Counted from the stretch's first letter, positions 26,260 to 36,029 are shown. The stretch: 48,673 bases of DNA from Caulobacter sp. (GCA_030652755.1 JAUSPV010000099.1:1-48673), one strand, 5' to 3'. Program-made: numbers and translations. Notes: generated by a model not told the origin, from the letters alone.

Positions 26260-27569
26260 GCCCCGGCCTCGGCGACCTGCGCGTTAGGGAACAGGCGTTC
26301 GAAACGGCCCAGCGCCTGACCGTCAAGTCGGACCCGAAGGTGCAGGTCCGTCTCGCCGTCGTGGCGGCCAACGACGCGGCCGTGCCGGTACAGCCAGGCC
26401 AGGGCCTCGCCGTCCGACTGGCTCAGGATCACGTCGATCTCGGGGGTGACGTCGACCAGCACCGCCAGCCGCTGCAGCAGCGCCTCGCAGCCCTCGCCGG
26501 TGACCGCTGACACCATCGCCGCGTCGGCGCGCCGCGCGGCGCCCTCTGCGTCGATGCGGGCGTCCTCGTCGAGCAGGTCGGCCTTGTTCCAGACCTCGAT
26601 GATCCGGCGGCCCTCGTCGAGGGTGACGCCCAGCTCCTTCAGCACCGTCTCGACGTCCCGCTTCTGGGCGTCGGTGTCGACATTGGCGATGTCGCGGACG
26701 TGAAGGACCACATCGGCCTCCTGCACCTCCTCCAGAGTGGCGCGGAAGGCCTCGACCAGCTCGTGCGGCAGATCGGAGATGAAGCCCACGGTGTCGGACA
26801 GGATGGCCGGCCGGCCGCCGGGCAGCTTCACGGTCCGCAGGGTGGGGTCGAGGGTGGCGAACAGCATGTCCTCGGCCACCACGTCGGCCTCGGTCAGGCG
26901 GTTGAACAGCGTCGACTTGCCGGCGTTGGTGTAGCCGACGAGGGCGATGGTCGGATACGGCGCCTTCTTGCGGGCCGAGCGGTGCAGCGTGCGGGTGCGC
27001 CGCACCTCCTTCAGCTGCCGCTTCATCAGGATGATGCGGTCGGCGATCTGGCGGCGATCGAGCTCGATCTGGGTTTCGCCAGGGCCGCCGGTGCTGCCGG
27101 TGCCGCCGCGCTGACGTTCCAGGTGGGTCCAGGTGCGGACCAGCCGGGACTTCTCGTACTCCAGCCGGGCCAGCTCGACCTGCAGCACGCCTTCCTTGGT
27201 CCGCGCGCGGCGGCCGAAGATCTCCAGGATCACGCCGCTGCGGTCGACGACCTTGACGCCCCAGGCCTTCTCCAGATTCCGTTGCTGGACCGGCGAGAGG
27301 GCGTCGTCGACCACCACGACGTCGATCTCCTCGACCTCGCAGAGCAGGCGCAGCTCCTCGACCTTGCCCTTGCCGAACAGGGTGGCGGGCGAGCGTTCGC
27401 GCAGCGGCACGACCCGGGCTTCGACCACTTCAAGGTCGAGCGCCAGGGACAGGCCCACCGCTTCTTCAAGCCGGGCCTGGGGATTGCGCGCGAGGGCCTG
27501 CGAAGGCCTTACGGGATGTAGGACCAGCGCCTTCTGGATCGGGACGCCGTGGTCGATAAGCTGGGTCAA
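26256..27569 (-). CDS. hflX: GTPase HflX, 437 aa
   Basis: Ribosome-associated GTPase implicated in ribosome splitting and heat-stress rescue. The HflX N-domain includes [13 protein letters not shown] and [16 protein letters not shown], and the linker contains [19 protein letters not shown]. The G domain has the P-loop [13 protein letters not shown], switch segment [16 protein letters not shown] and NKAD. No ATG or GTG lies near the expected start. TTG at 27569 overlaps the hfq stop (TTGA) and gives [14 protein letters not shown]; a longer frame through hfq is not homologous. Downstream of hfq, as in many bacteria. Confidence 0.92.
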   Translation of the reverse strand: MTQLIDHGVPIQKALVLHPVRPSQALARNPQARLEEAVGLSLALDLEVVEARVVPLRERSPATLFGKGKVEELRLLCEVEEIDVVVVDDALSPVQQRNLEKAWGVKVVDRSGVILEIFGRRARTKEGVLQVELARLEYEKSRLVRTWTHLERQRGGTGSTGGPGETQIELDRRQIADRIILMKRQLKEVRRTRTLHRSARKKAPYPTIALVGYTNAGKSTLFNRLTEADVVAEDMLFATLDPTLRTVKLPGGRPAILSDTVGFISDLPHELVEAFRATLEEVQEADVVLHVRDIANVDTDAQKRDVETVLKELGVTLDEGRRIIEVWNKADLLDEDARIDAEGAARRADAAMVSAVTGEGCEALLQRLAVLVDVTPEIDVILSQSDGEALAWLYRHGRVVGRHDGETDLHLRVRLDGQALGRFERLFPNAQVAEAGA

Positions 27570-27811
27570 TCGTCTTGTTCGGGACCGGGCTCGTACAGCT
27601 GGACCGGCTGGGCGGGCATGATTGTGGAGATGGCGTGCTTGTACACCAGCTGGGACTGGCCGTCGCGGCGCAGCAGGACACAGAAGTTGTCGAACCAGCT
27701 CACCACGCCCTGAAGCTTCACCCCGTTCACGAGGAAGATGGTCAGGGGCGTCTTGGATTTCCGCACGCTGTTGAGGAAGGTGTCCTGCAGGTTCTGTTTT
27801 TTGTCGGTCAT
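27566..27811 (-). CDS. hfq: RNA chaperone Hfq, 81 aa
   Basis: Hexameric Sm-like RNA-binding protein that promotes sRNA-mRNA pairing. Sm1 includes [31 protein letters not shown] and [12 protein letters not shown]; Sm2 has [11 protein letters not shown]. The ATG at 27811 was chosen because [10 protein letters not shown] is the family start and GAAGGGG lies upstream; a longer in-frame start 17 codons earlier is unsupported. It lies between a D-amino-acid aminotransferase gene and hflX on the same strand; the stop overlaps the hflX TTG. Confidence 0.97.
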   Translation of the reverse strand: MTDKKQNLQDTFLNSVRKSKTPLTIFLVNGVKLQGVVSWFDNFCVLLRRDGQSQLVYKHAISTIMPAQPVQLYEPGPEQDD

Positions 27812-27837
27812 GGGGATACCCCTTCTTGTTCTTGGCC

Positions 27838-27856
27838 GGAGGGCAGAAGGCCCTCC
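27838..27856 (-). other. Hairpin in the hfq upstream region
   Basis: A perfect 7-bp stem (GGAGGGC with GCCCTCC) around a 5-base loop lies 27 bases before the hfq start, in the 113-base gap after the aminotransferase gene. No T tract follows on the minus strand, so it may be a processing or leader structure and not a terminator. Hfq commonly regulates its own mRNA, but a link to this hairpin is only a guess. Confidence 0.4.
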
Positions 27857-27924
27857 ACACACGCAAGCCCGTCATGCTTGGCGCTTATCGGCGGCGTCCG
27901 CAACCGCGAACGGCCCGCCGGAGG

Positions 27925-28788
27925 TCAGATGACCGAAGCTTGGGCGGCTTCTATGTAGAGCGCCCGCAACCGGGTCGCCACCGGACCGGGAACGCCGTCC
28001 CCGATCACGTCACCGTCAACCGACACCACCGGCAGCACCAGGGCGCCGGCGCCGGTGATGAACGCTTCACGGGCCGCTTTGGCTTCCTGCGGCGTGAAGG
28101 CGCGCTCTTCGAAGCGGATATTCTGCTCGCCCAGCAGGGCGATGACGCTCTTGCGGGTTACGCCGCGCAGGATGTTGGCGGTGGTGTCCCGGGTGCGCAG
28201 CACGCCGTCGGCGTCGACGATCCAGGCGTTCGACGAGGCCCCCTCGGTGACGAGGCCGTCGGGGTCGACGAACCAGGCCTCGGCGCAGCCCTGTTCCTTG
28301 GCCGCCTGTTTGGCCAGCGCGTTGGGCAGCAGGCCCACCGTCTTGATATCACAGCGACCCCAGCGGTTCTCCGGCAGGGTGATGACCCCCACGCCCTTGG
28401 CCGCCCGGGTGTCGGCGGCCTTGCGGTCCAGGGATTTGGCGGTGATCACCACGGCCGGCAGCGGCTGGGGATCGGGGAAGGCGTGGTCGCGCCGCGCGAC
28501 CCCGCGGGTGACCTGCAGATAGACCAGGCCGTAGCGAACGCGGTTGCGGCGCACCGCCTCGCGCAGCACCAGCTCCAGCGCCTTGCGGCCCATCGGCCGG
28601 GCGATGCGCAGCTCATCCAGGCTGCGCTCGAGACGCTCGAAGTGGCCCAGGCTGTCGACCAGCTTGCCGCCCATCACCGCCCAGACCTCGTAGACGCCGT
28701 CCGCCAGCTGATAGCCGCGATCCTCGATGTGAACCGCCGCGTCGCCGTGCCGGACAAAGCGACCGTTTACGTAAGCCCAGCGCGACAT
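27925..28788 (-). CDS. dat: D-amino-acid aminotransferase, 287 aa
   Basis: PLP-dependent fold-type IV transaminase. It begins MSRWAYVNGRFVRHGDAAVH, followed by DRGYQLADGVYEVWAV as in D-alanine aminotransferases. The PLP lysine is Lys149 in CDIKTVGLLPN, and the glutamate in VTEGASSNAW contacts the cofactor pyridine nitrogen. Branched-chain aminotransferase-type motifs are weaker. Its ATG shares one base with the ntrX stop codon (TGATG), so it is translationally coupled to the nitrogen regulatory genes, and hfq follows. Confidence 0.88.
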   Translation of the reverse strand: MSRWAYVNGRFVRHGDAAVHIEDRGYQLADGVYEVWAVMGGKLVDSLGHFERLERSLDELRIARPMGRKALELVLREAVRRNRVRYGLVYLQVTRGVARRDHAFPDPQPLPAVVITAKSLDRKAADTRAAKGVGVITLPENRWGRCDIKTVGLLPNALAKQAAKEQGCAEAWFVDPDGLVTEGASSNAWIVDADGVLRTRDTTANILRGVTRKSVIALLGEQNIRFEERAFTPQEAKAAREAFITGAGALVLPVVSVDGDVIGDGVPGPVATRLRALYIEAAQASVI

Positions 28789-30179
28789 CAGTCCTCCACG
28801 TCCTCGACGATGCGCGTGCCCGTCAGGCCGAGGGACTTCAGCTTCCGGTGCAGCGCCGACCGCTCCATACCGATGAAGGCGGCGGTGCGGGAGATATTTC
28901 CGCCAAAGCGCAGGATCTGGGCGTTGAGATACTCGCGCTCGAACAGCTCCCGCGCCTCGCGCAGCGGCAGGGCGATGATCTTCTCGGTGCCGATGGCGCT
29001 GCCGTTGGAGTCCGGCGGGGCCTCCGACGGTAGCATGGCCGCCGTGATCGGCTCGTTCGGATCGCCCGACGCGAGGATCATCATCCGCTCGACGTTGTTG
29101 CGCAGCTGGCGGACGTTGCCCGGCCATTCATGGACCTGCAGCGTCGCCAGGGCGTCCTCGGCCAGCCGCCGGCGCGGCAGGCCGGTGGCCTCGGCGATGC
29201 GGTCGATGAAGTAGCTGATCAGCTCGGGCAGGTCGTCGCGACGCTCGGCCAGGCCCGGGACCCGGATCGGCACGACGTTGAGGCGGTGGAACAGATCCTC
29301 GCGGAACCGCCCCGCGGCGATTTCCTCCCGCAGGTCGCGGCTGCTGGACGAGATCACCCGCACGTCGACCTGGACGTCGTTGTCGCCGTCGACCCTCCGG
29401 AAGCGCTGCTCGACCAGCACCCGCAGGATGCGGCTCTGGGTCTCGCGCGGCATGTCCGCGACCTCGTCGAGGTAGAGGGTGCCGCCGTGGGCCCGTTCGA
29501 ACACGCCGATGCGGCTGGGCCGGCCACCCTCCCCTTCGGCTCCGAACAGCTCCAGGTCCATTCGCTCGGGGGCCATGCCGGCGGCGCTGATGGCGACGAA
29601 TTCGCCCTTGGCCCGCGGGCTGGAGCCGTGGATCAGCCGGGCGACCAGCTCCTTGCCCGACCCGGCCGGACCGGCGATCAGCACGCGGCTGTTGGCCGGG
29701 GCGACCTTGGCCACCAGTTGGCGCAGCTGTTGGGCCGCCGCCGACCGACCGATCAGCCCGTCGGGCGTCAGGGTCTGGGTCCGCAGCCGGCGGTTCTCGC
29801 GCTTGAGGCTGGCCTGCTCGATCGCCCGCTCGACGACCATCAGAAGCCGGTCGGACTTGAACGGCTTTTCGAGGAACTCATAGGCGCCGCGCTTGATGGC
29901 GTTGACCGCCGTCTCGATGTTGCCGTGGCCGCTGATCATGATGATCGGCAGGTCGGCGTCGAGCGTCTTGACCAGATCCAGCAGCTCCAGGCCGTCCATG
30001 CCTCCGCCATGCATCCAGATATCGAGCACGATGAGCGTCGGCTTGCGCGCGCGGATCGCCGCCAGCGCCTGCTCTGAGTCGGCGGCGGTGCGCACCGCGT
30101 AGCCCTCGTCCGAGAGGATGCCGGAAACTAGTTCGCGGATGTCCGCTTCGTCATCGACGACCAGAACGTCAGCCGCCAT
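28788..30179 (-). CDS. ntrX: Response regulator NtrX, 463 aa, without GAFTGA
   Basis: Receiver-AAA+-HTH response regulator paired with NtrY, linked to nitrogen and redox or envelope signalling in alphaproteobacteria. Receiver 1-120 with phospho-acceptor Asp53 (VLDIWM). Walker A GPAGSGKE is at 170-177 and Walker B TLYLDE at 234-239. After ELFG (210-213), where GAFTGA would follow, the sequence is AEGEGGRPSRIGVF, so the sigma-54-contacting loop is missing. The C-terminal Fis-type helix-turn-helix includes FGGNISRTAAFIGMERSAL. It overlaps ntrY by 11 bases and dat by one base. Confidence 0.94.
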   Translation of the reverse strand: MAADVLVVDDEADIRELVSGILSDEGYAVRTAADSEQALAAIRARKPTLIVLDIWMHGGGMDGLELLDLVKTLDADLPIIMISGHGNIETAVNAIKRGAYEFLEKPFKSDRLLMVVERAIEQASLKRENRRLRTQTLTPDGLIGRSAAAQQLRQLVAKVAPANSRVLIAGPAGSGKELVARLIHGSSPRAKGEFVAISAAGMAPERMDLELFGAEGEGGRPSRIGVFERAHGGTLYLDEVADMPRETQSRILRVLVEQRFRRVDGDNDVQVDVRVISSSSRDLREEIAAGRFREDLFHRLNVVPIRVPGLAERRDDLPELISYFIDRIAEATGLPRRRLAEDALATLQVHEWPGNVRQLRNNVERMMILASGDPNEPITAAMLPSEAPPDSNGSAIGTEKIIALPLREARELFEREYLNAQILRFGGNISRTAAFIGMERSALHRKLKSLGLTGTRIVEDVED

Positions 30180-32397
30180 GCGCCGCCTCCTTCATTTCGG
30201 GCGCGGCCGTCCTGCGCGCGGTTGGAAAATGCAGTGTGACCCGGGCCCCGGACAGTGACTGGGCGTCCCCCAACGCCAGTTCGCCGCCGTGGTCCTCGCA
30301 GATCCGCTTGACGATCGCGAGGCCAAGGCCGGTGCCCTTCTCGCGGGTGGTCACATAAGGTTCGGTGAGCCGGTCGCGATCCCGCGACGGGAGGCCCACG
30401 CCGTTGTCCTCGACGACGAAGGACAGCGTCTCGCCTTCACGGCGCAGGGCCGCATGGATGCGTCCCTCGCCGGCCGCCAGGTTCCGTGCGGAGACAGCCT
30501 CGGCGGCGTTCTTCAGGATGTTGGCCAGGGCCTGGCCGACCATCCGCTCGTCACAGGTCAGGACCTGGCCCTGCGGCGCGTCGTCCATCTCGACGACCAT
30601 CTCGGGACTGGCCACCCGCTGGGCGAACACCGCCTGGCGCAGCATCTCGGCCGGGTCGGTCTCGGCGAAGCGCGGCGTCGGCATGCGGGCGAAGGCGGAG
30701 AATTCGTCGACCATCCGGCCGATGTCGCCAACCTGGCGGATGATGGTGTCGGTGCAGCGATCAAAGGTCTCAAGGTCGCTGGTGATCTCCTTGCGGTACT
30801 TGCGCCGGATACGTTCCGCCGAGAGCTGGATCGGGGTCAGCGGGTTCTTGATCTCGTGGGCGATGCGCCGGGCGACGTCCTTCCAGGCGGCGTTGCGCTG
30901 GGCGGTGATCAGGCGGGTGATGTCGTCGAAGGTCAGCACCACGCCGCCATCGGCGGCGGCGCCGCTGGCCCGAACCCGGAGCCGGCGGGTCTCCGCCCCC
31001 CGGACGACGTCGACCTCTTCCTCGACCTCGGCGCTGATCTCGATCGCCCGTCCGGCGACCGCGACCAGTTCAGGGGCCAGTTCCTCCAGCGGCTGTCCGG
31101 TCATGGCGCCGGGCTCGACGCCCAGAAGCACGGCGGCCTGGCGGTTGCTGGCCGAAACCGCGCCGGCGCCGTCCAGGCCGATGACGCCGGCGCTGACGCC
31201 CGACAACACCGTCTCGATGAAGGTCCGGCGCGTCTCGGCGTCCAGACTGGCGGTCTTCAGCGCCACCTGCTGAACCTGAAGATCGTTGGTCATGTTGTTG
31301 AACGCTCTCGACAACATGGCCATCTCTTCAGGTTGACGAGCCGTGTCGACCCGGGCGCCCAGATCGCCCTGGGCGATGCGGCCGGCGGCCTGGATCAGCC
31401 GCGCGACCGGCGCGGCGATGGAATTGCCGACCGGAATGGCCAGCCAGGCCGCGCCGACCAGCAGCAAGAGCACGGTCTCGACATAGGTCAGGGCGAACGC
31501 CGCCTGCAGCAGCCGCTTGTTGTCGTCGGCCTCGCGGTAGGTGATCAGCTGCGCCTCGGCGTCGCGCAGCTGGCCCAGGATGCCCGGACTGGCCGGGGTG
31601 ATCACATAGAGGTAGGCATCCTCATAGGCGCTCAGACGGTGCAGCCCCCGCAGCAGATCGGTGGACGGGAAGGTCTCGGCCGAGGTCACGCCCTCGTCGG
31701 CCGAATCGAAACTGGTGGCCGGCGGCGCCAGAAAGGGCGGCGCGCCTCGCCCCTCGCTGCGGGCCATGATCCGCCCTTCGCGGTCGATGACATAGGCGGC
31801 GCTGAAGGCGCCCACCGACAGCTGACCCAGGTACTGGCTGTAGGCCACCGGCGAGGACTCGAGCGCGTCCCGGGCCTGATTCAGTTCCTGACCGACCGTG
31901 GTGACGTTCTGGCCCAGGTCGTCGGTCCGCTCCTTGACGTAGGTGCGGGCGACCCCGGCGGAGTTCTCGACGATCGTGCGGACCTTCTGGCTGAACCAGT
32001 AATCGACACCGGAGATCACCACGCCGCCGAAGAACAGCGCCACGACGATGGCCGGGGCGACGGTAGCCAGGCCGAAGATGGCCATGAAGCGCAGTTGCAG
32101 CCGCGCGCCCGCGTCGGCATGCCGGCTGCGCAGCAGCCAAAGCACCCGCGTGGCCACCAGGCTGGCGAGGGCCAGGATCAGGAGCAGATTGAAGCCCAGC
32201 AGCGCCAGCATCACCTGGACGCCGGCGCTGATCGGACCGACCTCTGGCGGGCGCGAGGCCAGCAGCGCTCCGGTGATCGTCAGGAGGACCGCGACGACGT
32301 AGCCGCCACCCAGCAGGTAGCGTGACTCCACGACGCGCCGCCAGGTGGGCAGCGGCGCGTCGACGAAACTGTCGTCCTGTGACGCGATTGGAGCCAT
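30169..32397 (-). CDS. ntrY: Sensor histidine kinase NtrY, 742 aa
   Basis: Inner-membrane histidine kinase partner of NtrX. The N-terminus has several transmembrane segments (YVVAVLLTITGALLA, VMLALLGFNLLLILALASLV, FGLATVAPAIVVALFFGGVV), then a large extracytoplasmic region and a further membrane segment near TYVETVLLLLVGAAWLAIP. HAMP, PAS and HisKA/HATPase_c domains follow. The H-box is [20 protein letters not shown], the N-box is NILKNAAEAV, and G-boxes are VEDNGVGLP and TGLGLAIVK. Length agrees with NtrY (about 750). It overlaps ntrX by 11 bases. Confidence 0.94.
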   Translation of the reverse strand: MAPIASQDDSFVDAPLPTWRRVVESRYLLGGGYVVAVLLTITGALLASRPPEVGPISAGVQVMLALLGFNLLLILALASLVATRVLWLLRSRHADAGARLQLRFMAIFGLATVAPAIVVALFFGGVVISGVDYWFSQKVRTIVENSAGVARTYVKERTDDLGQNVTTVGQELNQARDALESSPVAYSQYLGQLSVGAFSAAYVIDREGRIMARSEGRGAPPFLAPPATSFDSADEGVTSAETFPSTDLLRGLHRLSAYEDAYLYVITPASPGILGQLRDAEAQLITYREADDNKRLLQAAFALTYVETVLLLLVGAAWLAIPVGNSIAAPVARLIQAAGRIAQGDLGARVDTARQPEEMAMLSRAFNNMTNDLQVQQVALKTASLDAETRRTFIETVLSGVSAGVIGLDGAGAVSASNRQAAVLLGVEPGAMTGQPLEELAPELVAVAGRAIEISAEVEEEVDVVRGAETRRLRVRASGAAADGGVVLTFDDITRLITAQRNAAWKDVARRIAHEIKNPLTPIQLSAERIRRKYRKEITSDLETFDRCTDTIIRQVGDIGRMVDEFSAFARMPTPRFAETDPAEMLRQAVFAQRVASPEMVVEMDDAPQGQVLTCDERMVGQALANILKNAAEAVSARNLAAGEGRIHAALRREGETLSFVVEDNGVGLPSRDRDRLTEPYVTTREKGTGLGLAIVKRICEDHGGELALGDAQSLSGARVTLHFPTARRTAAPEMKEAAHGG

Positions 32398-32454
32398 TGC
32401 AGCAGCCTAGGTCGAACTGCGTCCTCACTGCAACAGGGATGTGGCTGAACAGTG

Positions 32455-33882
32455 TCAGCGCTTGCCGCGCACCATCTCCACGCCCAGATCCTGGATCTTC
32501 TTGCGCAAGGTATTGCGGTTGAGGCCGAGGATTTCGGCGGCCCGCACCTGGTTGCCTCGCGTCGCCGACAGCGTCAGCTGGATCAGCGGCCGTTCAACCT
32601 CTTCCAGCACCCGGTCGTAAAGCCCGGCGGCCGGTACGCCGTCGGGCTGGTCAGCGAAATGGGCGGCCAGGTGCCGCTCGACCAGCTGGGACAGGGTCAG
32701 GGGACCCGATTCCCCGACCACCGGCGCATGATCCTGAAGCTCGCGTTCGACAATCCGCGCGGTGATCAGCTCCTCGCCGTAGAGGGCGCAGACGCGGCGG
32801 ACGAGATTCTCCAGCTCCCGCACATTGCCGGGCCAGTCATGGGTCTTCATCCGGTCCAGGGCGGACTGGTCGATGGTCTTGGACGGCAGCCCTTCGCGGG
32901 CAGCGCGCAACAGGAAGGAGCGCGCCAGGTCCGGAATGTCCTCGACCCGGTCCCGCAGCGGCGGCAGCCGCACCGGGGCGACGTTGAGGCGGAAGAACAG
33001 GTCCTCGCGGAACAGGCCCTGCTGGATCAGCCCGCGCAGGTCGCGGTTGGTGGCGGCGATGATCCGCACGTTGGGCGGACGGCTGGTCTTGGGATTGATC
33101 GCCGGTTCGGCTCCGTCGATGACCCGCAGCAGCCGGCTCTGGGCGTCCAGCGGCATGTCGCCGATCTCGTCGAGGAACAACGTCCCGCCGTCGGCCTCGA
33201 CCAGCTTGCCCAGATCGCCGTCGCCACGGCCGAACAGCTCGGTCTCGACCCGCTCGCGCGGCACGGCCGCCAGGTTGATGACCACGAAGCGGCCGTCGCG
33301 ACGGCGGCCCAGGTCATGCAGCGCCCGGGCGACCAGCTCCTTGCCGGTTCCGCTTTCACCGAGGATCAGCACGGTCAGGTCGGCGCCGACCAGGCGCGCC
33401 ACCGTCCGGTAGACCTCCTGCATGGCCGCCGAACGGCCGATCAGCGGCAGGCGCTCGTCCTTCATGGCCCGGGCCTGGGCTTTGGCCGCTTCGCTGTCGG
33501 CCGGCCGCGACAGGGCCCGGCGGGCGGCGGCGGTGATGTCGTCCAGGTCGAAGGGCTTGGAGATGTACTCGAACGCGCCGGCGTCAGCGGCGTTGACGGC
33601 CGTCAGCAGGGTGTTCTGCGCGCTCATGACGATGATCGGCAGCTTGGGCCGTTCCTTGCGGATGCGCGGCAGAACGTTGAACACGTTCTCGTCGGGCATC
33701 ATCACGTCGGTGAGGATCAGGTCGCCCTCGCCCTCCTCCGCCCACTTGAGCAGGGTCGAGGCGTTGCCGGTGGCCCGGACCTGATAGCCCAGGCGCGTGA
33801 ACGCCTGGCTCAGGACCAGCCGGATCGAGCTGTCGTCGTCGGCGATCAGGATCTTCTTCGACGCGTTGGCGGCGGCGTTCAT
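32455..33882 (-). CDS. ntrC: Nitrogen response regulator NtrC, 475 aa, without GAFTGA
   Basis: Receiver-AAA+-Fis DNA-binding regulator of nitrogen assimilation genes. Receiver: Asp59 in LTDVMMP, Lys109 in ISKP. AAA+: Walker A GESGTGKE (175-182), Walker B TLFLDE, and [17 protein letters not shown]. At the L1 loop, ELFG (215-218) is followed by [15 protein letters not shown], a shortened segment without GAFTGA, the loop that contacts sigma-54. The C-terminal HTH (about 433-465) reads [22 protein letters not shown]. Its ATG overlaps the ntrB stop (ATGA). Caulobacter NtrC has been described as lacking GAFTGA, in line with this. Confidence 0.95.
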   Translation of the reverse strand: MNAAANASKKILIADDDSSIRLVLSQAFTRLGYQVRATGNASTLLKWAEEGEGDLILTDVMMPDENVFNVLPRIRKERPKLPIIVMSAQNTLLTAVNAADAGAFEYISKPFDLDDITAAARRALSRPADSEAAKAQARAMKDERLPLIGRSAAMQEVYRTVARLVGADLTVLILGESGTGKELVARALHDLGRRRDGRFVVINLAAVPRERVETELFGRGDGDLGKLVEADGGTLFLDEIGDMPLDAQSRLLRVIDGAEPAINPKTSRPPNVRIIAATNRDLRGLIQQGLFREDLFFRLNVAPVRLPPLRDRVEDIPDLARSFLLRAAREGLPSKTIDQSALDRMKTHDWPGNVRELENLVRRVCALYGEELITARIVERELQDHAPVVGESGPLTLSQLVERHLAAHFADQPDGVPAAGLYDRVLEEVERPLIQLTLSATRGNQVRAAEILGLNRNTLRKKIQDLGVEMVRGKR

Positions 33883-34991
33883 TCGGCGCTCTCGATACTG
33901 GCTACGGGCAGGAGGACGCGGAACACGGTCCGGCCCGGCTCGGATTCGAAGTCGATCAGTCCGCCATGCCCGGTGACGAGCTTGGCGCAGAGGGCGAGGC
34001 CCAGCCCGGCCCCCGACGCCTTGGAGGTGACGAACGGCTGGAACAGATGGTCACGCATGTGGGCCGGAACGCCCGGTCCATTGTCCTGGATCTTGACCTC
34101 CAGCGGCGCGCCCTTGAGCACCTGGCCGTCGCTGCCGCGGACCCGAACGCCGGGGCGCCAGGCCGTGGAGACGGTGATCGCGCCCCGGCCGTCGCCACGA
34201 CCGTGGGCGGCCTCGGCGGCGTTCTTGACCAGATTCAGGAAGATCTGGATCAGCTGATCCTCGTTGCCCCAGGTCGGCGGCAGCGACGGGTCGTAGCGTT
34301 CCTTCAACTGCAGGCCGTCGGCGACGCCGTTTGCGACCAGGGCCCGCACGCGGTCCAGAACCTTGTGGATGTTGACGGCCTCGCGCTCGGGCGGGGCGTC
34401 GTCGCTGAAGGCTTCCATGCGGTCGACAAGCCGGCGGATCCGCTCGGTCTCGTCGACGATCAGCTGGGCCAGCGGCTGGTCCTCGGCCGCCGCGCCGGTC
34501 TTCAGCAGCTGGGCGGCGCCGCGGATGCCGGCCAGCGGGTTCTTGATCTCGTGAGCCAGCATGCGGCCCAGACCGACGACGGACCGCAGGCCGGCCGGAT
34601 CGCCGCCCCGCTCCGCGCCCAGCCCTCCCCCGCGCACATGCAGGGTCAACAGCACGGCGTCGGCGCCCAGCGGCGTGGCGGCGCAGTCGGCCTCGAAAGC
34701 CGGATGGCCGAACAGAGCAATCTCGACGGCGTGTTCGCGCACCCGCACGCCCTCGTTCAGCGCACGGGCGATCAGGGCGACCAGCGGCGAGCCCGGCGGC
34801 AGGGCGCCAGTGACGCGGCCGCGCGACAGCAGGCCCAGGCCCTGGCCGAACAGCGCCTCGGCGGCCTCGTTGGCGGCCGAAAGAGCGCCGTCGCCGTCGA
34901 TGAGCAGCGCCGGTTCCGGGCTCTGGTCGAAGGCGGCGGACTTCAGGTCCGCGGCCCGCGCGCCGCCGGTGGGATAGGGGCGGCCGTTCAT
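33879..34991 (-). CDS. ntrB: Nitrogen regulation sensor kinase NtrB, 370 aa
   Basis: Cytosolic PAS-HisKA-HATPase_c kinase/phosphatase acting on NtrC, normally controlled by PII proteins. The PAS region is about 20-130; the H-box is [19 protein letters not shown] with His147. The N-box is [10 protein letters not shown], and the G-boxes are IQDNGPGVP and GAGLGLALC. There are no membrane segments. The ATG at 34991 overlaps the dusB stop by four bases (ATGA) and the 3' end overlaps ntrC. A longer frame into dusB is an artefact. The dusB-ntrB-ntrC order is standard for alphaproteobacteria. Confidence 0.95.
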   Translation of the reverse strand: MNGRPYPTGGARAADLKSAAFDQSPEPALLIDGDGALSAANEAAEALFGQGLGLLSRGRVTGALPPGSPLVALIARALNEGVRVREHAVEIALFGHPAFEADCAATPLGADAVLLTLHVRGGGLGAERGGDPAGLRSVVGLGRMLAHEIKNPLAGIRGAAQLLKTGAAAEDQPLAQLIVDETERIRRLVDRMEAFSDDAPPEREAVNIHKVLDRVRALVANGVADGLQLKERYDPSLPPTWGNEDQLIQIFLNLVKNAAEAAHGRGDGRGAITVSTAWRPGVRVRGSDGQVLKGAPLEVKIQDNGPGVPAHMRDHLFQPFVTSKASGAGLGLALCAKLVTGHGGLIDFESEPGRTVFRVLLPVASIESAE

Positions 34992-35998
34992 GCGGCGATC
35001 CTTTGCGCAGGCCGGGACCAGAGGGCCGTCAGTTCGGCCTCGACCGCCGCCGGGTCGTCCAGGCTGCAGAGCCGGGCCCGCGCCTGGCGGCGGACCAGTG
35101 CATCGTCGGGCCAGGGCGCGGCGTCGATGTAGGCGGCCAGGTGCTTGCGGAACATGCGCAGCCCCAGGCGCTGACCGTAAAAGGCGAGACTGTCGCGGAA
35201 GTGGTCGATGGCGATCACCAGGCGCTCGGCGAGGACCGGCTCGGCCTCGTGCGGTCGGCCGTCTAGCTCGGCCTCGATCGACCGCGCGATCCATGGACGT
35301 CCGACAATGCCGCGACCGACCATGACGCCGTCGGCCCCTGATTGTTCCAGAGCGGCGGCGGCCGTCGCGCCGTCAACGATGTCGCCATTGACGATGACCG
35401 GCACGGACACCGCCGCCTTGACCGCGCGAACAGCGGCCCAGTCGGCGGCGCCCTTGTAGAACTGGCAGCGGGTCCGGCCGTGCACCGTGAGGGCCTTGGC
35501 GCCAACCGCCTCGGCGCGGCGGGCGAACTCCGGCGCGTTGCGGCTGGCGTCATCCCAGCCCAGGCGCATCTTCACCGTCACCGGCACGTCGACGGCCGCG
35601 ACGGCCGCGGCGACAAGGCTCTCGGCCAGATCAAGATCGCGCATCAGGGCCGAGCCGGACTGCACGCCGGTCACTTCCCGCGCCGGGCAGCCGAAGTTCA
35701 GGTCGATGATGTCGGCCCCCGCCTCGGCGGCCAGGCGGGCGCCCTGCGCGATCCAGTGCGCCTCGCGACCGACCAGCTGAACGACCATCAGGCCTTCGCC
35801 CTCGCCCATCGCCGCGCGGCGGAGCACGTCGGGGCGGCCGCGCGCGAACTCCGCGCAGGCGACCATCTCGGTCGCCGAGTACGGCGCGCCCAGTCGGGCG
35901 GCGGCGTTGCGGAAAGGCAGGTCGGAAATGCCCGTCATCGGCGCGATCCACACGCGCCCCGGTATCTCGATATCCCCGACCGTGAGCTTGCTGCTCAT
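34988..35998 (-). CDS. dusB: tRNA-dihydrouridine synthase B, 336 aa
   Basis: FMN- and NADPH-dependent enzyme reducing specific uridines in tRNA to dihydrouridine. The TIM barrel begins VWIAPMTGISDLPFR; the catalytic Cys is Cys104 in NFGCPARE; AKALTVHGRTR, VIVNGDIVDG and MVGRGIVGRP are family motifs. Length is typical. Historically called nifR3 in alphaproteobacteria, it heads the leftward nitrogen regulatory operon with ntrB and ntrC. Its start is followed upstream by a 120-base divergent region shared with ispDF. Confidence 0.94.
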   Translation of the reverse strand: MSSKLTVGDIEIPGRVWIAPMTGISDLPFRNAAARLGAPYSATEMVACAEFARGRPDVLRRAAMGEGEGLMVVQLVGREAHWIAQGARLAAEAGADIIDLNFGCPAREVTGVQSGSALMRDLDLAESLVAAAVAAVDVPVTVKMRLGWDDASRNAPEFARRAEAVGAKALTVHGRTRCQFYKGAADWAAVRAVKAAVSVPVIVNGDIVDGATAAAALEQSGADGVMVGRGIVGRPWIARSIEAELDGRPHEAEPVLAERLVIAIDHFRDSLAFYGQRLGLRMFRKHLAAYIDAAPWPDDALVRRQARARLCSLDDPAAVEAELTALWSRPAQRIAA

Positions 35999-36029
35999 TC
36001 TGTAGTCACCCCAATCGCTTTCTTTTTAG

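Noticed and set aside
26256-27875. Longer hflX reading through hfq
   Set aside because: The first 100 codons are the shifted frame of hfq and not HflX-like.
30289-32325. 678-codon open frame opposite ntrY
   Set aside because: High GC in third codon positions produces long antisense frames; ntrY is unambiguous by its H, N and G boxes.
32452-34257. 601-codon open frame opposite ntrC and ntrB
   Set aside because: Composition artefact; the minus-strand proteins are full-length and well conserved.
33879-35294. Longer ntrB reading through dusB
   Set aside because: The additional residues overlap dusB antiparallel in frame and are unlike NtrB; the ATGA overlap at 34991 is the natural start.
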